From Puffinus mauretanicus (lineage: Eukaryota; Chordata; Aves; Procellariiformes; Procellariidae): a DNA stretch of 64,000 nt. The stretch spans positions 620,001 through 684,000 of the forward strand of contig JAJKFH010001585.1 of the NCBI GenBank assembly GCA_023333565.1, in the 5' to 3' direction. The notes under the pieces are model-generated. The model did not search any database. It had not been told where the DNA came from and worked only from the letters and a program-made list of their open reading frames with translations. Each line of letters opens with the position of its first letter. The first letter of the stretch is position 1. The position numbers and the translations under genes were made by a program. Below are positions 37,106 to 51,700 of this stretch, one piece after another.

Positions 37106-40100
37106 TGTATATTCGCTGCAGACCTATTTAATTTTCTAAGCATGCCAAGCACCATGCATTCTCAATCACCTGTACAATGACTTGCAAGAAAGTTGGTGCA
37201 TCGTCAGCACATCAGAATCACTTCAGAGGAATCATATCACATGTTTTCTTGTACTCTCCTACTGAGGAAATCCCACACAGAAATAGGGAGCCCCAGATAC
37301 CCTTGTGATCTTGTTCTTTTCTTCATTGGCATTTCTATACTGTTTTTTTTCATTTATTTATTTTTAAAGAATGGCGAAATTACAACAATCAAAAGAGCAA
37401 GACTTCAAAAACATTTAACATCCCCTGCCTTTACTGAATTGTCAGGACTACTTATTACATCAAAGTGCAGACAGTCGTAAAAGAAATGCCAGCTAGGACT
37501 GGTTTGCTTGAACATCAGTGATTTAAAATTCAATGCCTAGTGCTGCGCCACTCATCTTGGGCTTGTGTTATCGTCAATGAAAAGAAGTAGGCATCTCCAG
37601 AGAGAGATTAATCTCATCCTATGAAAGGTAACCAAATTAGATCAAAGCAGTCACCCTCTGGAAGTGCATATTTATCTTCAACAACCATAAATGAAGCCTG
37701 AGGTGAACAGCTCAGACTTAGATGTCTAACACATAAATGTTAGGTGAAATGAACTTCTAACATTTAGCACTGAAAGCTCTATACAATATTACTCCATGTC
37801 TTCCTCAACTTCTCTTATTTAGCATACAACACAAGTCTCACACAAGAATTTATAAATTTAAGACCTTTAGAACAAGATGAAAAAGTTGTGCAGTCAGAGA
37901 GGAAGTCACACATTCTACTGGGCATTGACAATGTTCTGAGACATTAATTCCCACAGCAGGGAATTTCAGTGAAAACGTTCAGATAATCCTGAGAAGTAGA
38001 TTGCAGTTCCCAAAGGAAGTGGCAAAGACTCAAAATAAAAATAAGCTGTTGCTACCAATCTCCCCAGAAGAAAAAATCTTTTTTAACCTAGAATCTGGTG
38101 TTAAAATGAATGTTTGACTAATATTGTCTAGCTGGGCTCCTGATATCAGAAAATCTGGTGCTGAAATTTCCAGCATTTACAAAGAAGGCAGAGAAACAAG
38201 AAAGAAAGAAAGACAGAAAGAAAGAGAAAGAAAGAAAAGAAGACCAACCAGAACTAACCCTTCCCTCTGCTCTTTTCCAGACACATCGAGAAACAGTGGA
38301 AATATGATCCAGGAGGAAAGATTGCCAACAGCATAAATTTAACTGCCTGACACTGAAAGGGTCAATTTTTAACAAGCATGTAATTAATAGAAAGAATCTA
38401 ATACCTTTGAATTTATTGAGGTCTTTTTTCGCTTTTGTCCAGTAACGTTAAAATGTACATTTATGTAAGTCACAAAGGAACATTATTTTAAAGTTAATAC
38501 CAAGTTACATCATTAAACGTAAATGATTAAAAGTCTTTACTAGGGCCCTATTAACAGTGTTGCAAAAGGTAACTTCAAAAGCAATCTACATAGCTCAAGC
38601 AATGTTCAAGCAACTGAAAATATTAAAAAACCCAAAACCAACGAACTAAAACAAAACACCCCAAACTAATAAATATTTATAAAATTTTCTACAGATATTT
38701 GTGAAATAGAATATTTGAAATAGAATAAGTTGTAACACAAATGCACAATAGATTGAAACTAGGGAAAAAGAAAAAAAAAATCTTATTTCACAGAAGATTG
38801 TATTAGATTTATTCTAATTTATACTAATTTAGATACATATTCCTTCATTTCTGCTAATGGAAAAACTCATTAGAAAGTCTATATAACAAATGATGTGCTT
38901 CCATAAATATTGAATCTCTGACACCAATCTAAAACAATTAAGATATATGTTGATCATAAATAATGTTTTAATTTGTCCTGATATTTGACATCATTCGAAG
39001 ATTTGGTCTGAATTACTTGAAAGACTTCCTTGAGCATGACTTTCCTTGAAAGCTACATTTCAATAGAACACGGAAACTTCTGAGCAATTAAAAGCCTTTC
39101 AGCTCCAGAGATGGTGTTTTCATGTAAACTAGGCAAAAATCTCGGAGCTTATCGCCGTACTTATTTGGGCAGGGGGAGAAATGTTTTGGGGTTGTTTTTT
39201 CTTTCTCTCTGCAGAGCTAATAATTTAGAAGGAGACAGAGATGTAAAAAATGACAAATAAAAAGTTAAAAGCCATACAGAGAAATAAAAAGAGAAACAAG
39301 ACTCTGTTTCTAAACTCCAAAAGAAGACAACAAAGAGTATATGATTTCCCATAGTAAAAATACTTGCAAAAGAAAGGATGAGGCCTCAAAATATAAAGAA
39401 AATGTAGTTCTTAAACATCTAACAGATGAAGAAAAGTTTAATAAAATCAGAGAGAATTCCAAAAATGTTGTTTATGGACAGGAAATAAATTTAGTGATTG
39501 TAGCTTACTCATTCAGAACATTTCAAAAGAAGAGGAGAAAAAAGTGGGTAGTAGTAGTGATGGTGCTATTTTTCAGTTACAGAGAAAATGGGAACTTACT
39601 TTATTTAAGGCTAAAATAATCAGAGATTTGTAAGGAACTGCAAAACAAGATTTAACTGGCTTTGGTACTTTGAAAGATTTTATATTTTCAGACAATATTT
39701 TATTACAGCTACATTGATGCAAACCAAGTTCTAATCTCCTAAGATTCCCAAACAGAAAAAAATTATATAATTGTTGGATAAATTGTCAATTTTGAGTAGT
39801 TTGTCCAGCTCTGTTATTTAGTAGATGCGGCCTTTATAACTGTTTGCTCATATACTATGTTTAAATTAACTGCTGTGTCCTAAATTTTGCCCCCCTTGGC
39901 CTTCTTTCATATGAACCCTAATATTTAGAACATTTGGGGGAGGGGGATGGGGGTATAATTCTACCTTATCTACATTCCATCTCACACCAAATCTAATTAA
40001 AAAGAAAAGCTTGTCCTCATTTCACTCTTTTAATTCCTTCACCCTCCCACTATCTCCATTATTGACTTTGTGACTGAATGCTTTAATTTAAATTGCATTC

Positions 40101-41985
40101 ATCATCTGTTTTTACACCAGTATATGCACAATTTATTCCTTATACTGTTCTTATCTTGCATTATTTAATTCTGTGATGTGTGTTGGGAATAGAATATACT
40201 TTCTCAAAATTAGTTGTATCGTAATGGTTGCAGAAAAACATGCTGTATATGCTGAATTACTCCATAGACCCTAAAGAGGTCTTGTCTTCCTGAAAAGAAG
40301 AATAACTTCACAAATTTTTATGAAAACAGAGTTGATGTACACTCCTATTCACTTATTATTTGATATAATGACTATTTGTGTATTATTGTGTGATTACAAC
40401 CAATCATGATCAATTGTGTGAAAAATAACTAATAATAAACATAGCTTAGAGATATAGTCTAATTTTTTTATGGATTTTGTTCAGAAAATTCTTCTTTAGC
40501 CTGGCTTGAATATTACAGTGGAAGTTTCAATGGATCAGCAGATAGATGGATAGAGAGACTGAATGAACTTAGATTTTGCTTTCTGTATGTGGGATAGAAA
40601 GTTCCATCTGGGGGGCAGGGGAGCAGGAGCCAAACATGCTGATATGAGAAGCAAAAGGAAAAGGAGAGTAGAGGGAGAAGAATGAAATCTTAAAAGTGTC
40701 AAAGGATATCTGCCTGCAGCAGACTAGAGGAAGCAAATAAATGACAGGCGACTGGGACTAAAACAGAAACTTTGTGGGAGACAAGATGGGGTACAGTGGG
40801 CAAAAAAAAAAGACAGAAGAGCACATACAAGATGAGGATAAATAAAGACAGTAGAAGAGCATGATAAAGAGCAACGCACAGCAAACTGTGAGGAAATACA
40901 GGCATGCAGAGATCAGAGCAATGAACAGGAGATCATGGAAGGTACAAAACTGAACTGGGATTCAGATGGGACTGGCAGGAAAAGACAGAGGTGGAAGAAA
41001 CTATGAGATATTTAAATTAGATTCTCTTCATAGTGGCAGATTGTATTCAAATATATAATTACAATATTGAACAGCAATCCTTTCAAGATATTTCAAATAT
41101 GTAGTTCTAGAAAAAACATCTTATAAAAATTGACTGGTGTAAATTTCCAGTGTTATTAAATCAACACTTTTCAATGCAAAAAAACCATCCTGCAGAAAAA
41201 GGTAAATCTAGGTCTACCAACTGAGAACTTATTTTGTATTGCACTTCCTTCAAGAGAGAGTACTTTTAAACTGTCCTAATTAGTTGTTAAAGCTGACTTT
41301 CTATCTTAGTGATAAGTCCATAGCTCTTTATTTGACTTATTTCCTCCTCCCCAATCTATTTGGACTGTTGATGGAAATAACAGCTGTTTAGATCATACAA
41401 TTATTTTTGCAAGAAGATGGTCTCCTGCGGTTACATAAATGACAAACAATGCCAATGCAGTTACAGAAAATGGATACAATGGGAAAAATGAAATTCTTTA
41501 ATAGACAACCAGGCAGATTCTAGCTCCTTTGTGTTACTCTGGAGAGCAGCCAACAATCTTCTAAGTGCCAAGAGTCTAAGGAACAGAGGGGTGCATCTTG
41601 AATAGCACACTCCAGAGATATGTTGCCTTGGGGTAACAGTGAAATACTGGGGAACTTGCAGAACCTGTAAGGCTGTCAGGTAGGAAGAGAGATTGAGAGA
41701 AATTTTCTCATGCTCCATGTACTCAGGAAAACAATGATTCAGCAGAACACCTTCTGAAGATAGAGTTTTCCATTTGACTTTCACATTCAAGATGGTAGGT
41801 TGGAAAATAAACTTTTTATTTATTTTGGTGGCAATATTTCACAGGACTATGACTCCAATGAGTCATTATTGATTAAGCTAAGCTTTCTGTGTGTTTTAAG
41901 GAACAGAACTATTCGGTCACACTTTATCTTACTCCTAAAACTATTAGTATTAACGTTTTTCTTCTTTTAAACTTCTGAATTTTCA
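37106..41985. other. AT-rich unique DNA, no gene seen
   Basis: I see no gene. The stretch contains a (GAAA)n tract at 38188-38244. A 109-codon minus frame at 41461-41790 shows no recognisable domain. Confidence 0.55.
38188..38244. repeat. Imperfect (GAAA)n microsatellite
   Basis: GAAA units with GACA and GAGA interruptions; purines are on the plus strand, opposite to the three C/T-rich arrays. Confidence 0.9.
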
Positions 41986-42325
41986 TTTTCCTTTCCTTTC
42001 CTTTCCTTTCCTTTCCTTTCCTTTCCTTTCCTTTCCTTTCCTTTCCTTTCCTTTCCTTTCCCTTCCCTTCCCTTCCCTTCCCTTCCCTTCCTTTCCTTTC
42101 CTTTCCTTTCCTTTCCTTTCCTTTCCTTTCCTTTCCTTTCCTTTCCTTTCCTTTCCTTTCCTTTCCTTTCCTTTCCTTTCCTTTCCTTTCCTTTCTTTTC
42201 CTTTCCTTTCCTTTCCTTTCCTTTCCTTTCCTTTCCTTTCCTTTCCTTTCCTTTCCTTTCCTTTCCTTTCCTTTTTCCTTTCCTTTTTCCTTTCCTTTTT
42301 CCTTTCCTTTTTCCTTTCCTTTTCT
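41986..42325. repeat. Large (CTTTC)n array with internal variants
   Basis: This 340-bp pyrimidine array is mainly CTTTC units. A block at about 42060-42091 has switched to CCTTC units, one unit near 42194 is TTTTC, and the right end (42271-42318) is four copies of a 12-bp higher-order unit, CTTTTTCCTTTC. The minus strand is a pure purine strand capable in principle of triplex (H-DNA) formation. Lys/Arg/Glu/Gly-rich frames of 123-145 codons across it are artefacts. Confidence 0.97.
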
Positions 42326-45168
42326 TGTCAGTGAACAATCATCTGCCAGCCAAGAATGCATCCCCTTACAGGGAGGTGGAATAGCAGCCTACCTTGCTCA
42401 AGTTCTGTGAGAATTAAATAGCTAATGCTGGTAGTAAGTGCTTTGCAGATGAAAATTGCTAAGCAAGTGCTAAATATAATTACTGTTATTATTAGAGACA
42501 CATTCCAAACCAAATGTTTCTTTGATTTTATATCTGACATAGATTCCATTTGATATAATATGCAAAAATTGCCTTTTTAAGAGTGGTCAGGTAATAAAAG
42601 TTCCTGTGATGTGTCTTGCTGAGCAGCTCATGACAATTTGCAAGCCACGAATCAAATGTATTTTTAAACAAACAAGTAGTCTTGCTGTTTTTAATGGAAA
42701 TGCTTGCAAAGTAAAGTAGTATTCTGCATGAGTCTAAATGACATGAACAGGCTTGCAGCTTTGAAAAATAATCCCAATAGGGACCAGATCCTGACTGATA
42801 TGTTGTGAAGATATAGCTCTTGTCCTTTGCACACCACACAAGCATCAGAAGTGTTAGCATAAAAGGATTTAGGTGTGTGCCTAAATGCCATGTCAGTTAG
42901 TAAATTTCAGTGGTTGGGGCACGACTCAGATCCACAAAATTTACCGATCTGTTCTTCTATCTTTAAGGATATGTAAATTTATACTTGAAGAATCCCTAAG
43001 CAACCATGTTTGTTCCAGCAAGCATAAAAATGGTCGTCAAACCTTCATGATACCTAAATACTTGAAGCTTGTATTCACTTCAGAGCCCCTGTAAATTTTA
43101 AGATTATAAATTCCTTTGTCTGTCTTGGTTGCAGCGCATGGTGTGATACACTTTCCTAAAGCACTCCTACTAGATTCATCAGTGCTTAAAGGACATCTGG
43201 GAATGAAACTTTGAGAGCTAGAGATGAGAAATAGCCTTTCAAGCAGTGATGAGAGCTCCACTCCCTACCTGATTTAGGTATTACTTATAATGCTATCAAA
43301 ATACAGGTTTCTTTGGCTTCCTGTGTCTTCAGTAGATAATCATGTTTATTTACAGTACTAAAGGTCTGGACTGCAGTGTAAGCAATCCCTGTCTGTATTA
43401 TAGTTGCTTTACCACCAGTAAGTAAACTTTGCTTTTCACTAACAAAATTATTTGGCCATTTTTTTACAGGCTACCTGTATTTACATCACATTAACATAAC
43501 CATGTAAGTTTAGCTGGCAAAAAGAGGAGGGAGAGTACACGTGGAACACTTTTTATTCACTGTGTAGGAAATAAGATGTGGTTATTTGCTTGTATAGAAG
43601 TAACATAGGTATCTTAAGGTTTCTATCATGCTGCACTGGGAATCTTGGTCTTTACCTGCTGTGCTGGGGATTATAGTCATCTAAAAATAAGACTTCTAAT
43701 ACTTTGTACTGGGACAATTAAGACTTGTTGTGGAAAAAATTATGTGTGAAAGTCTTGTTGTTGTGCATCCTGGGGGCATGAAATATACCCTATCAAATGG
43801 GGAGGACCAAAAGGTCCATGAGGCATTATCAATATGAATGTCTCATGGCTGATGCCAGTCAGGCTACACTTCTTTAGGTCTATTCATAAGACCCTATGGG
43901 AAATCTGAAGAAAATGGAGTATCCAGCCAAGAAGCTCAATCTTCTGGGGAAAAAAGGCAGAAAAAAGAAAAAGAGAATTGAAAACAGCTTTTTATTATTA
44001 TATTTTTATTCAAGCAACAGTGTAGCTACATCCAACATAAGATACAAATAAAACAATAAAAGCCACTGTTCCAGGAGTCATTATTATTAAAATTTAAAAA
44101 ATGTAATATTAATAATACATATTTCTCAGAATTAACATTACTACTAACAATGCATTAATAGTGTTACAATTACTCCCCCAAACAGTAAGACTATTGCTAT
44201 TCATTATAAACATCTCTCTAATTCTTATACTGTAGTAGCAATCATTGATTTCCATAATTTCTTCTAATAATAAAACATGGCTTCAAAGTCTATAAAGATT
44301 GGGTGAAAGGCTTTGAAAGGACATAAATGAGGTGAATTATCCTGATCTTTTGAGATGTCACTGTCTTCTATGGACACAAGGTATCCAGTGGGCACATGGA
44401 GAGACTTTCACCTTTTCTGCTGCCACGCAGCTTCTTACAAACTTGCGCATTGGATGCATCAGCATGACTTGCTCAGAAGAAAACTGTTTAATAGAAAAAT
44501 GATTCCTCCTGGGAGTTATAGCTCTTCCTCAGCATTCATTGATGGCATCAAGGTCACAGTCTAATATGAAACTAAGCACTTTTTTGACTCTTTATTCTAA
44601 TGATTCAGTGGACAATCAATATTATCTCTTATTTCCTGGTCAGGCAACAAACATTTTTAAGGAGGTTTAGTTTTTGTCATTATTTTAATTTTTATTATGA
44701 ATATGTTTCTGTTAATACTACAGTTACTGGTTTTTCCTCTTTTACCTCCCCCTCCCCCCCGCCCCCAGATGAGTCTAGCAGCAATCATTGAATTCTGCAT
44801 CAAAATACCAACTTCAACATGGCCCCGGTGAAGTTATGCCAATTTCCACAAAGTCCAAAGGAGAATTTTAATAGAGAGTGCTACAAGACCTGAACCACAA
44901 ACTGAAATTAACATACACCTGCAATTGTGTCTGTTTCCTTCTTTTTCATTAAAGATGTAACTACATATTCATTAATGATTACTTATTCATATTGTCATGA
45001 TGATTTCAAATATAAATGTTCCTTTGTCTGGAAGACTGCAGACAAGTTGTTTGTTAGTATCCATTTTAAGGTCATCAGATATAAATCTGGTTTTTTTCTA
45101 CTCAGTTATATGTATTCTTATGTTCATTTAGGGGATCATTTTGTCACTAAAACTATGAATTGTGTTAT
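42326..45168. other. AT-rich unique DNA, no gene seen
   Basis: No gene or known repeat is recognised. A short C-rich tract lies at 44747-44765. Confidence 0.6.
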
Positions 45169-45173
45169 CAGCC

Positions 45174-45702
45174 TGTCCTGGTTTCGGCTAGGATAGAGTT
45201 GATTTTCTTCCTAGTAGCTGGTATAGTGCTCTGTTTTGGATTTAGTATGAGAATAATGTTGATAACACACTGATGTTTTAGTTGTTGCTAAGTAGTGCTT
45301 ACATAGTCAAGGACTTTTCATCTTCCGATGCTCTGCCAGGTGCACAAGAAGCTGGGAGGGGTCATAGCCAGGACAGCTGACCTAAACTGGCTAAAGGGGT
45401 ATTACATACCATATGACATCATGCTCAGTATATAAACCAGGGGGAGTTGGCTAGGGAAGGGACCACTGCTCGGGAACTGGCTGGGCATCGGTCAGTGAGT
45501 GGTAAGCAATTGAATTCTGCATCACTTATTTTGTGTATTCTTTTATTGTCATTATTATTATTGTTATTATTATTTTTCCTTCCTTTTCTCAACCCATGAA
45601 TTTTCCTTTTTTTTCCGATTCTCTCCCCCATCCCACTGCGGGTGTGTGGAGTGAATGAACGGCTGTGTGGTGTTTAGTTGCCTGCTGGGTTAAACCACAA
45701 CA
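45174..45702 (+). mobile_element. Solo LTR, ERVL-type (family A, copy 3)
   Basis: This 529-bp element begins TGTCCTGG and ends CACAACA, flanked by perfect 5-bp duplications CAGCC (45169-45173 and 45703-45707). It has TGACATCA at 45414-45421 and an intact TATATAAA box at 45429-45436, seven bases apart. The ATTAAA poly(A) signal of the sister copies is absent because the corresponding R segment is shorter. Its upstream part shares CTGCCAGGTGCACAAGAAGC with the 61.9-kb copy, but its middle differs from all others. No proviral interior adjoins it. Confidence 0.93.
45429..45436 (+). promoter_or_regulatory. LTR TATA box
   Basis: TATATAAA lies just downstream of the CRE-like element. It is intact here and in the 61.9-kb copy (62167-62174, minus) and degraded in the 8.6- and 16.0-kb copies. 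Of the four related LTRs these two keep the most complete promoter core. Confidence 0.65.
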
Positions 45703-45707
45703 CAGCC

Positions 45708-48700
45708 TTTAGTGTAATTGAAGTAAAATTGTAATGAAAAGTAGAAAAAAAAATCTCTAAATTGAGAACTATCTTAGAGCTTTTTGTGAAATTTACATAT
45801 AAAAAATGGAAATAGATATACATTAAGGAAATATATATTTAAAAGAGATGTAGTATATTTGTGTGCAAATTTGGTATCGGTTTTCATCTGGCTAGTATTT
45901 CAGTAAATCTAATTTACCAGATATCCACCTTTTCTTTAATGGGAAAAACCCCAATATTTTAGTAAAATAAATGTTCTGAACAACACTATTCAAAGTCATT
46001 TCAGTCTCAGAAATGTGATCAGATTGCTACAATTCAAAGCGCAACAGACTGCAGCAACTGACAATGTTGATCTTAGCTAACACCTAAGGGAGTTGTGCTT
46101 TACAGTTTGCCAAGTTACCATAATTTTACACGTAAAGTCTCAGTTGGGTCCTAATTATGGTCTTGGCTATGGTGTAGGAAAATATCAATCATGTTCATTC
46201 ACATGACCATAATGTGCACAACCTTAAATAAGCCCATTTCCTAATCATTACCAGATGATGGTAGAAGTTACACCTACACTAGACGACTCAATTAAAAATC
46301 TTACTGTCCCCATCGTTATGTTGATTATGGCGAATTCTCTCTCCCTCTCTCTCTTTCTCAACCAGAATTCATTGAAAGCTGAAGAGGATAAAAGGCCATT
46401 TTTACTAGCTGGTTATCCTGATTTAGGATAGCCGTTTAGAAACAAGATTTCTACAGCTTTTAAACAAATCAGCCAGTGTTTTTGGCCAGGCGAAATTCAG
46501 TAATAACGAACCAATAGGCATAATATAGGCTAGCTTCAGTTGCAGGATCAATATCAAAACAGTCTGAGCCCCACTGAAAAGAATGATGGCTACTTTGTAA
46601 TAAACATTTCAATGTTATTTTGGTTTTACTTTTAAAACAATATTAATTTTTACCTGTTAATCTGTAAAATGTTATCTTTTAGTGCCTTTAAGAAACAAAA
46701 ATATTGATTACTTCACTTTCCAAACCAATACATGTATGTACAGCTCCTGTACTTTTTACTGAAAAACAGCATATTCACAAATTTCTATATTTATAATTAT
46801 TTATATCTTTTACATATTCACATTCTATATTCACATTTATATAAATATTCACATTTTATTTAAAAGTCTTCAGATGTTTTTTAAAAAGGCATTTAACTGA
46901 ATATTTCTGTATTTTTTTTAACATGTTTGTTTTCTGTGCAATACAGTATATTGCTATGACTCTAAATGGGACATTATTGTCTCTTAGATAGATAATATGC
47001 ATCTAAAACCAAAACAAAACCAACAAAAGCAAAGGTAAATATTTGGTCTTGGTGATAGATTTAAATGATCTAAAGAGACTTTTAAAGTCTAAAGGTACAT
47101 TTAACTTTTGCTGTTAAAAACAAAGAAAAATACAACTTAAGTAATGAAATATAACAAAAATCTGCCAAATATTCTGTTTTATCTTCTTTCACATTTCAAA
47201 CACTTCTATCAAACTAATTTTTATTTATCACAGTAAATACATGTGAAATTAAGCTACTCTATGGCAAAGTAGGTTTTTACAAAGTTTTACACCAGTCATC
47301 TCCAACATATGCCTACATACCCAAGTCTGCCTGAGATCTGAATCTTTGAATAAATGTTCATATTCTGCAATTTCTACCTGACTTGAAAACTAAGTGACGA
47401 AAAAGTTTTTATTAGAGTAACTTAAGCACTGAAAAATATGTTCTAATCATGCATTGTTTACAAAGTCTTTATGGCTCTAGTTATTTTATTCCTACCTTGT
47501 TTTTTGCCCTTTGCCATTTGAGAAAATATGTCCACAGAGTTTGTTTTTGTTTTGCTTTTATCTAACACAAACCAAGACAGTTCTCACTGGGTTATTGTAG
47601 TCTAATTGGTCTGCAAATTACTGATGGTCCACACTACTATGGCCAGTGGTTTGCAGTTCATTCGTAATCCACGGTATATTGTGATTTCAGTACAGATTCC
47701 CATTAAATGTTTGATGATGGGAATGTGTGTGATTTGATGGTAAACATTGCTATGAATGTTTATTTCTGTTGTTTACTTGGCAATAACCAGTGTCTGAGAT
47801 TCTACTGTGTGTGCCTCTGTACTTAGCCAGGACTTCCTACTACTGAAAGAGTAGACAGAGAAGCTATAGGAAGTCAGACCTCAGCAGTGACACCAAATGA
47901 GAGTCAGACATATTCAGATCAGACACCTCCTGTTAACAGGAACAGCTCTCAAGAAGTTTCCTCCTGTCCTGTGTTGAATTTCACCCTTGAAATGTTCACC
48001 TCTGCATAAACACCACAGCTCTAAATAAATGCAGCAGTATGAAGTCTCATATTAATGATATTTTAGGCAGTAGCTCTGTATTTCACTTAACATGTTCTTT
48101 CGCTGTTGGTTAATTGGTATCATTAGCACAAATGTCACGGTTACTTAATTTAATTAGTTCTTACTCATACATAATACTAATTTTCTCTTTCAGAAAGCCA
48201 AATGAAGAAAGTCAAGTGAAAACAGTGTTTTGGTTTGCTTTTTATGTAGTGTAGGTCTTCTGCGTAACTTCTGCGTAACTGATTTTAAGGAAATAGTTCT
48301 TAGGAAAAGAGTTTTTTAACAAGTGATAGCTTTACTTCAGTGGAAATAGCTTCTGGACATTTCCCACCATATTCACGTCTTTTGGTCTACAAACCATTTG
48401 TCTGTACTCATCAGACACTAATTCACTTCAACACTGAATCATACACTTATCTTTAAACGTTTAAATCTTTTCATGGAACCCAATGGGACTATTTGTGAGA
48501 TTAATTGCTTTTCTTGATTGGGTTTTTAAGGTATTTCTGATTTTATTGTATATCCAGACATATTGTAGAAATCATTATTTGAAAGTATTTACTGTGGAAT
48601 GAAAACTAGATGATAGTAGTCACATCCTCACTTTGAACTAGCTATGGAAGCTGCAAAAAGCCTCCCCCACAATCTGCCATTTTTTGTTTTCAACTAAATA

Positions 48701-51700
48701 ATAAGTATAGTGTTAGATATAGGTGATTCTATAATAGCAACTCCTGTTAAGAACAGATTTTTCTATTATAATAACTTCTTAAAATAAAAGATTATAATAT
48801 ACCTTTCAGTGGCTCCAGACCTCCACTGATATTAATAGAGCTGAAGACTGTGACTTGCTTTTGGAAATGACCTCTGCCCTGAAGATGTGACAAACTAAAC
48901 ACACCAAAATACAGTGAGGAAAACAGAATTGCTTAAGGACACACAGCAAATGAATGACCAAGACAAGTAAAGAACTGAGGGCCTCTTCCTCATAGTTAGT
49001 GATCTCACACTGAGCCAAATCTAACTTTTTTCCATTGTCAGGCATTATAGCACGCTTCCCTAAAGATTTCAGCGTCAGTCTCTGTTGTGTCTTCCATTGA
49101 CGTCCAAGCATTTTCTAAGGCATGGCTATATGTGCCAACTACAACACCTTAATATACAGCCCTAGAGTCCTACAATAATTTTATGTTGAAATAATAGGTA
49201 AAAAATGTCTGCAGTTTTTCTTGCAAAAAAAGTTCAGGTGGCAACTTATAAAGGTTAATGCTTTCTTTTGCACACTATGAGCAGTGGAAGTCAATACAGC
49301 CCAATGAGAAGTCATGAAATGAAAGAATTTAAGCACTTACATCTCTCTCTATAGCAAGATTATTGATTTAAACAGTATTCAATGTTTATATTATGGTAAA
49401 TAAAATGAGGTACTGCAGTATTCATGATGCTACAGATTACACATGAGAAGAGATCAACTTTAATGATCACGAGAAGGAAGTTAAACAAATTTTACTAGTT
49501 ATTTGAACAAAATTGGCTGTGGAGGAGGAGATATAGTAATCTTTCTGAATGTACAACTCTCATCTGATAGCTTACAGGTATGTTGATGATTCACACAAAA
49601 TGTCAGAATTTAATTTACTATATAAATTAAATTGAACTTTCAATTTTGGTAATTTCCATAGCAAGAAAAAAGATCCAATAAAATCAAGCAAGTTTCTTAT
49701 AATGTGAGACTAGAGAATTTGTATTTACCCTGCAGCCTTTTTAAAATGCAGTACATTTATTATGTGATATTCAAAGTAATACAATTTGCTTTTTCATCTG
49801 TAATAATTTTATTTAAAAAATATAAACAGATAAACCCCAAAAAGGCCTAAAAACTGGAGCAAATTAAATCTGATTTGTTGGCTGTAAAAGTTACTTTCAT
49901 ACTTTAACTCCATTCATAGTTACATAAAAAGATTTTTAGAAAACATTAAGAAATACCTGCCATTATCACATTTACGTGGGGAATATTTTTACTGTCAAAA
50001 TAAGTATTCATGATAATTTCTTATTTGTTAACTGATGGCCTGTATTATGAGTCAGATCTGTCAGATGATATATAGATTCACATTTCAAACTTTTTGACGT
50101 TTATTTCACCATATTTAGTACAACCAGAACATGTCTTGATGATTTTCCTGTGAATAAAATTTTAGCAATATGAATATATTGTATTGCGTGTTGGAAATTT
50201 CTGAAGAACATGACAGATCAATCATTTCTTTCTCCCTCTCTCTTCCGCCTTCCCCCCCCTTACCTATTTTTGTAAAAAGAGGTGTTTGTGCATCTGCGCA
50301 TCTGTTCAACTACAATGTAGGAAAAACTTCAGTAGGTTTATGTTTGGATGTGGATGAACTTATATTGAGATGAAACACAAAATACATAGTCAGACTACTT
50401 TGGAACATTACTTAAACCTTCCAGATAAAAGCTTAGTCAAGCAAGGTAGAAGTGTTTACTTTATACATGTTGTTTCCTAGTTTACTTTCTGGTTTTTTTC
50501 CTTTATATTCCTTCTCTGTGTTCTATTTTATTCTGCAAGAAAAGTTATAATAATGGATTAATTATTTATAGTATGATTTCCATAAGGTCATGTCATTGTT
50601 TTCACTTCAGAATTTGTCACTAACAAGGAAACTTAGTGACTGAAGTACTTTAAATGAAATGTTACAATTAAGTTGGTAAGAAATTAATTTTGGAAGCGAC
50701 GTATGTGATGGTGGTAAAATTTGATCTTCCACTTCTCTTGAAACAGAAAATATATCAAAAACTTGCCATTGTTATGTCTTTCTAGGAGCTATACAAAAGG
50801 AAATTGCATTTCAAACAACATTATCATATTTTTCTTTTATTGTTTGTTTTATTTAACTATTTCTTTATCTTCTGACAACTACATATCTCCATGTTTGGGG
50901 TTTTTTTGTGTTTCATAAACATAGACCTTTATGAAGAAAGTTTTAGAAAGAAAAAGTAAACTCTAAGTTCCCTAAAGAGACAGAGGTAGACAAAAAGCCA
51001 CCAAGTCCATAAAACAGATATACAGTGAATTCAGCTGCAAAGCCTGGTGAAAGTTTCAGCACCAAGTCTGTTATAATAATTCATTTATTATAGACTTTGC
51101 AAAAGAGAAAGGTAATAAATTGTTTGGTAGAAAAAGATAGAGGTGACAACGTAACCTGGATCCTTATGTTTCGTAAATGAGTTTTTAGCACACAAAAAAG
51201 AAAGAAGTACTTGATTCTCAAAAAATTCAATGTTTTCCTGTACAAAGGTTAAAGATACCATTTTCTTGTAAGCAGCAGAGAGAATTTTGTTTTGAAATAG
51301 TAACCTACCTTGGACAATGACATTTGCCACAAGTAATCTGACACAGCAGAAGAAGTTATGTAGAAAAATTCCAAACATTCATTACTCTTTCTGAAAAACA
51401 TATAATGAGTTTCATTTTGGACTTTGAATTTGTGAGTTACATATTCATACATAAATGGCACATAATGGTCTAAATGAAGAGAAAGGACTTTTTTGCAACT
51501 CAGAACACAAACGAAAAAAGCATGTATGTTCTCTTTCTCTTAAAATTGTTCATCCTCATCCTCTCTACCTACTTCTGCTTAGCAAAAATTATAAAAGGGT
51601 TAGAGGAGAGTCATCTCTTCTCATTATGTAAGTGCCATAGTGCCGCATTAACATCACTTACCCTCATTGCACAGTCACAAACAGCAGTTTGTTAGAAAAC

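Noticed and set aside
36859..37155. Frames with SLPFP-type repeats (plus) and GKGRE-type repeats (minus)
   Set aside because: Both are readings of the TTCCC array at 37016-37105.
41924..42361. 145- and 123-codon minus-strand frames rich in Lys, Glu, Gly and Arg
   Set aside because: They are translations of the CTTTC array. A five-base repeat without stop codons is open in all frames of that strand.
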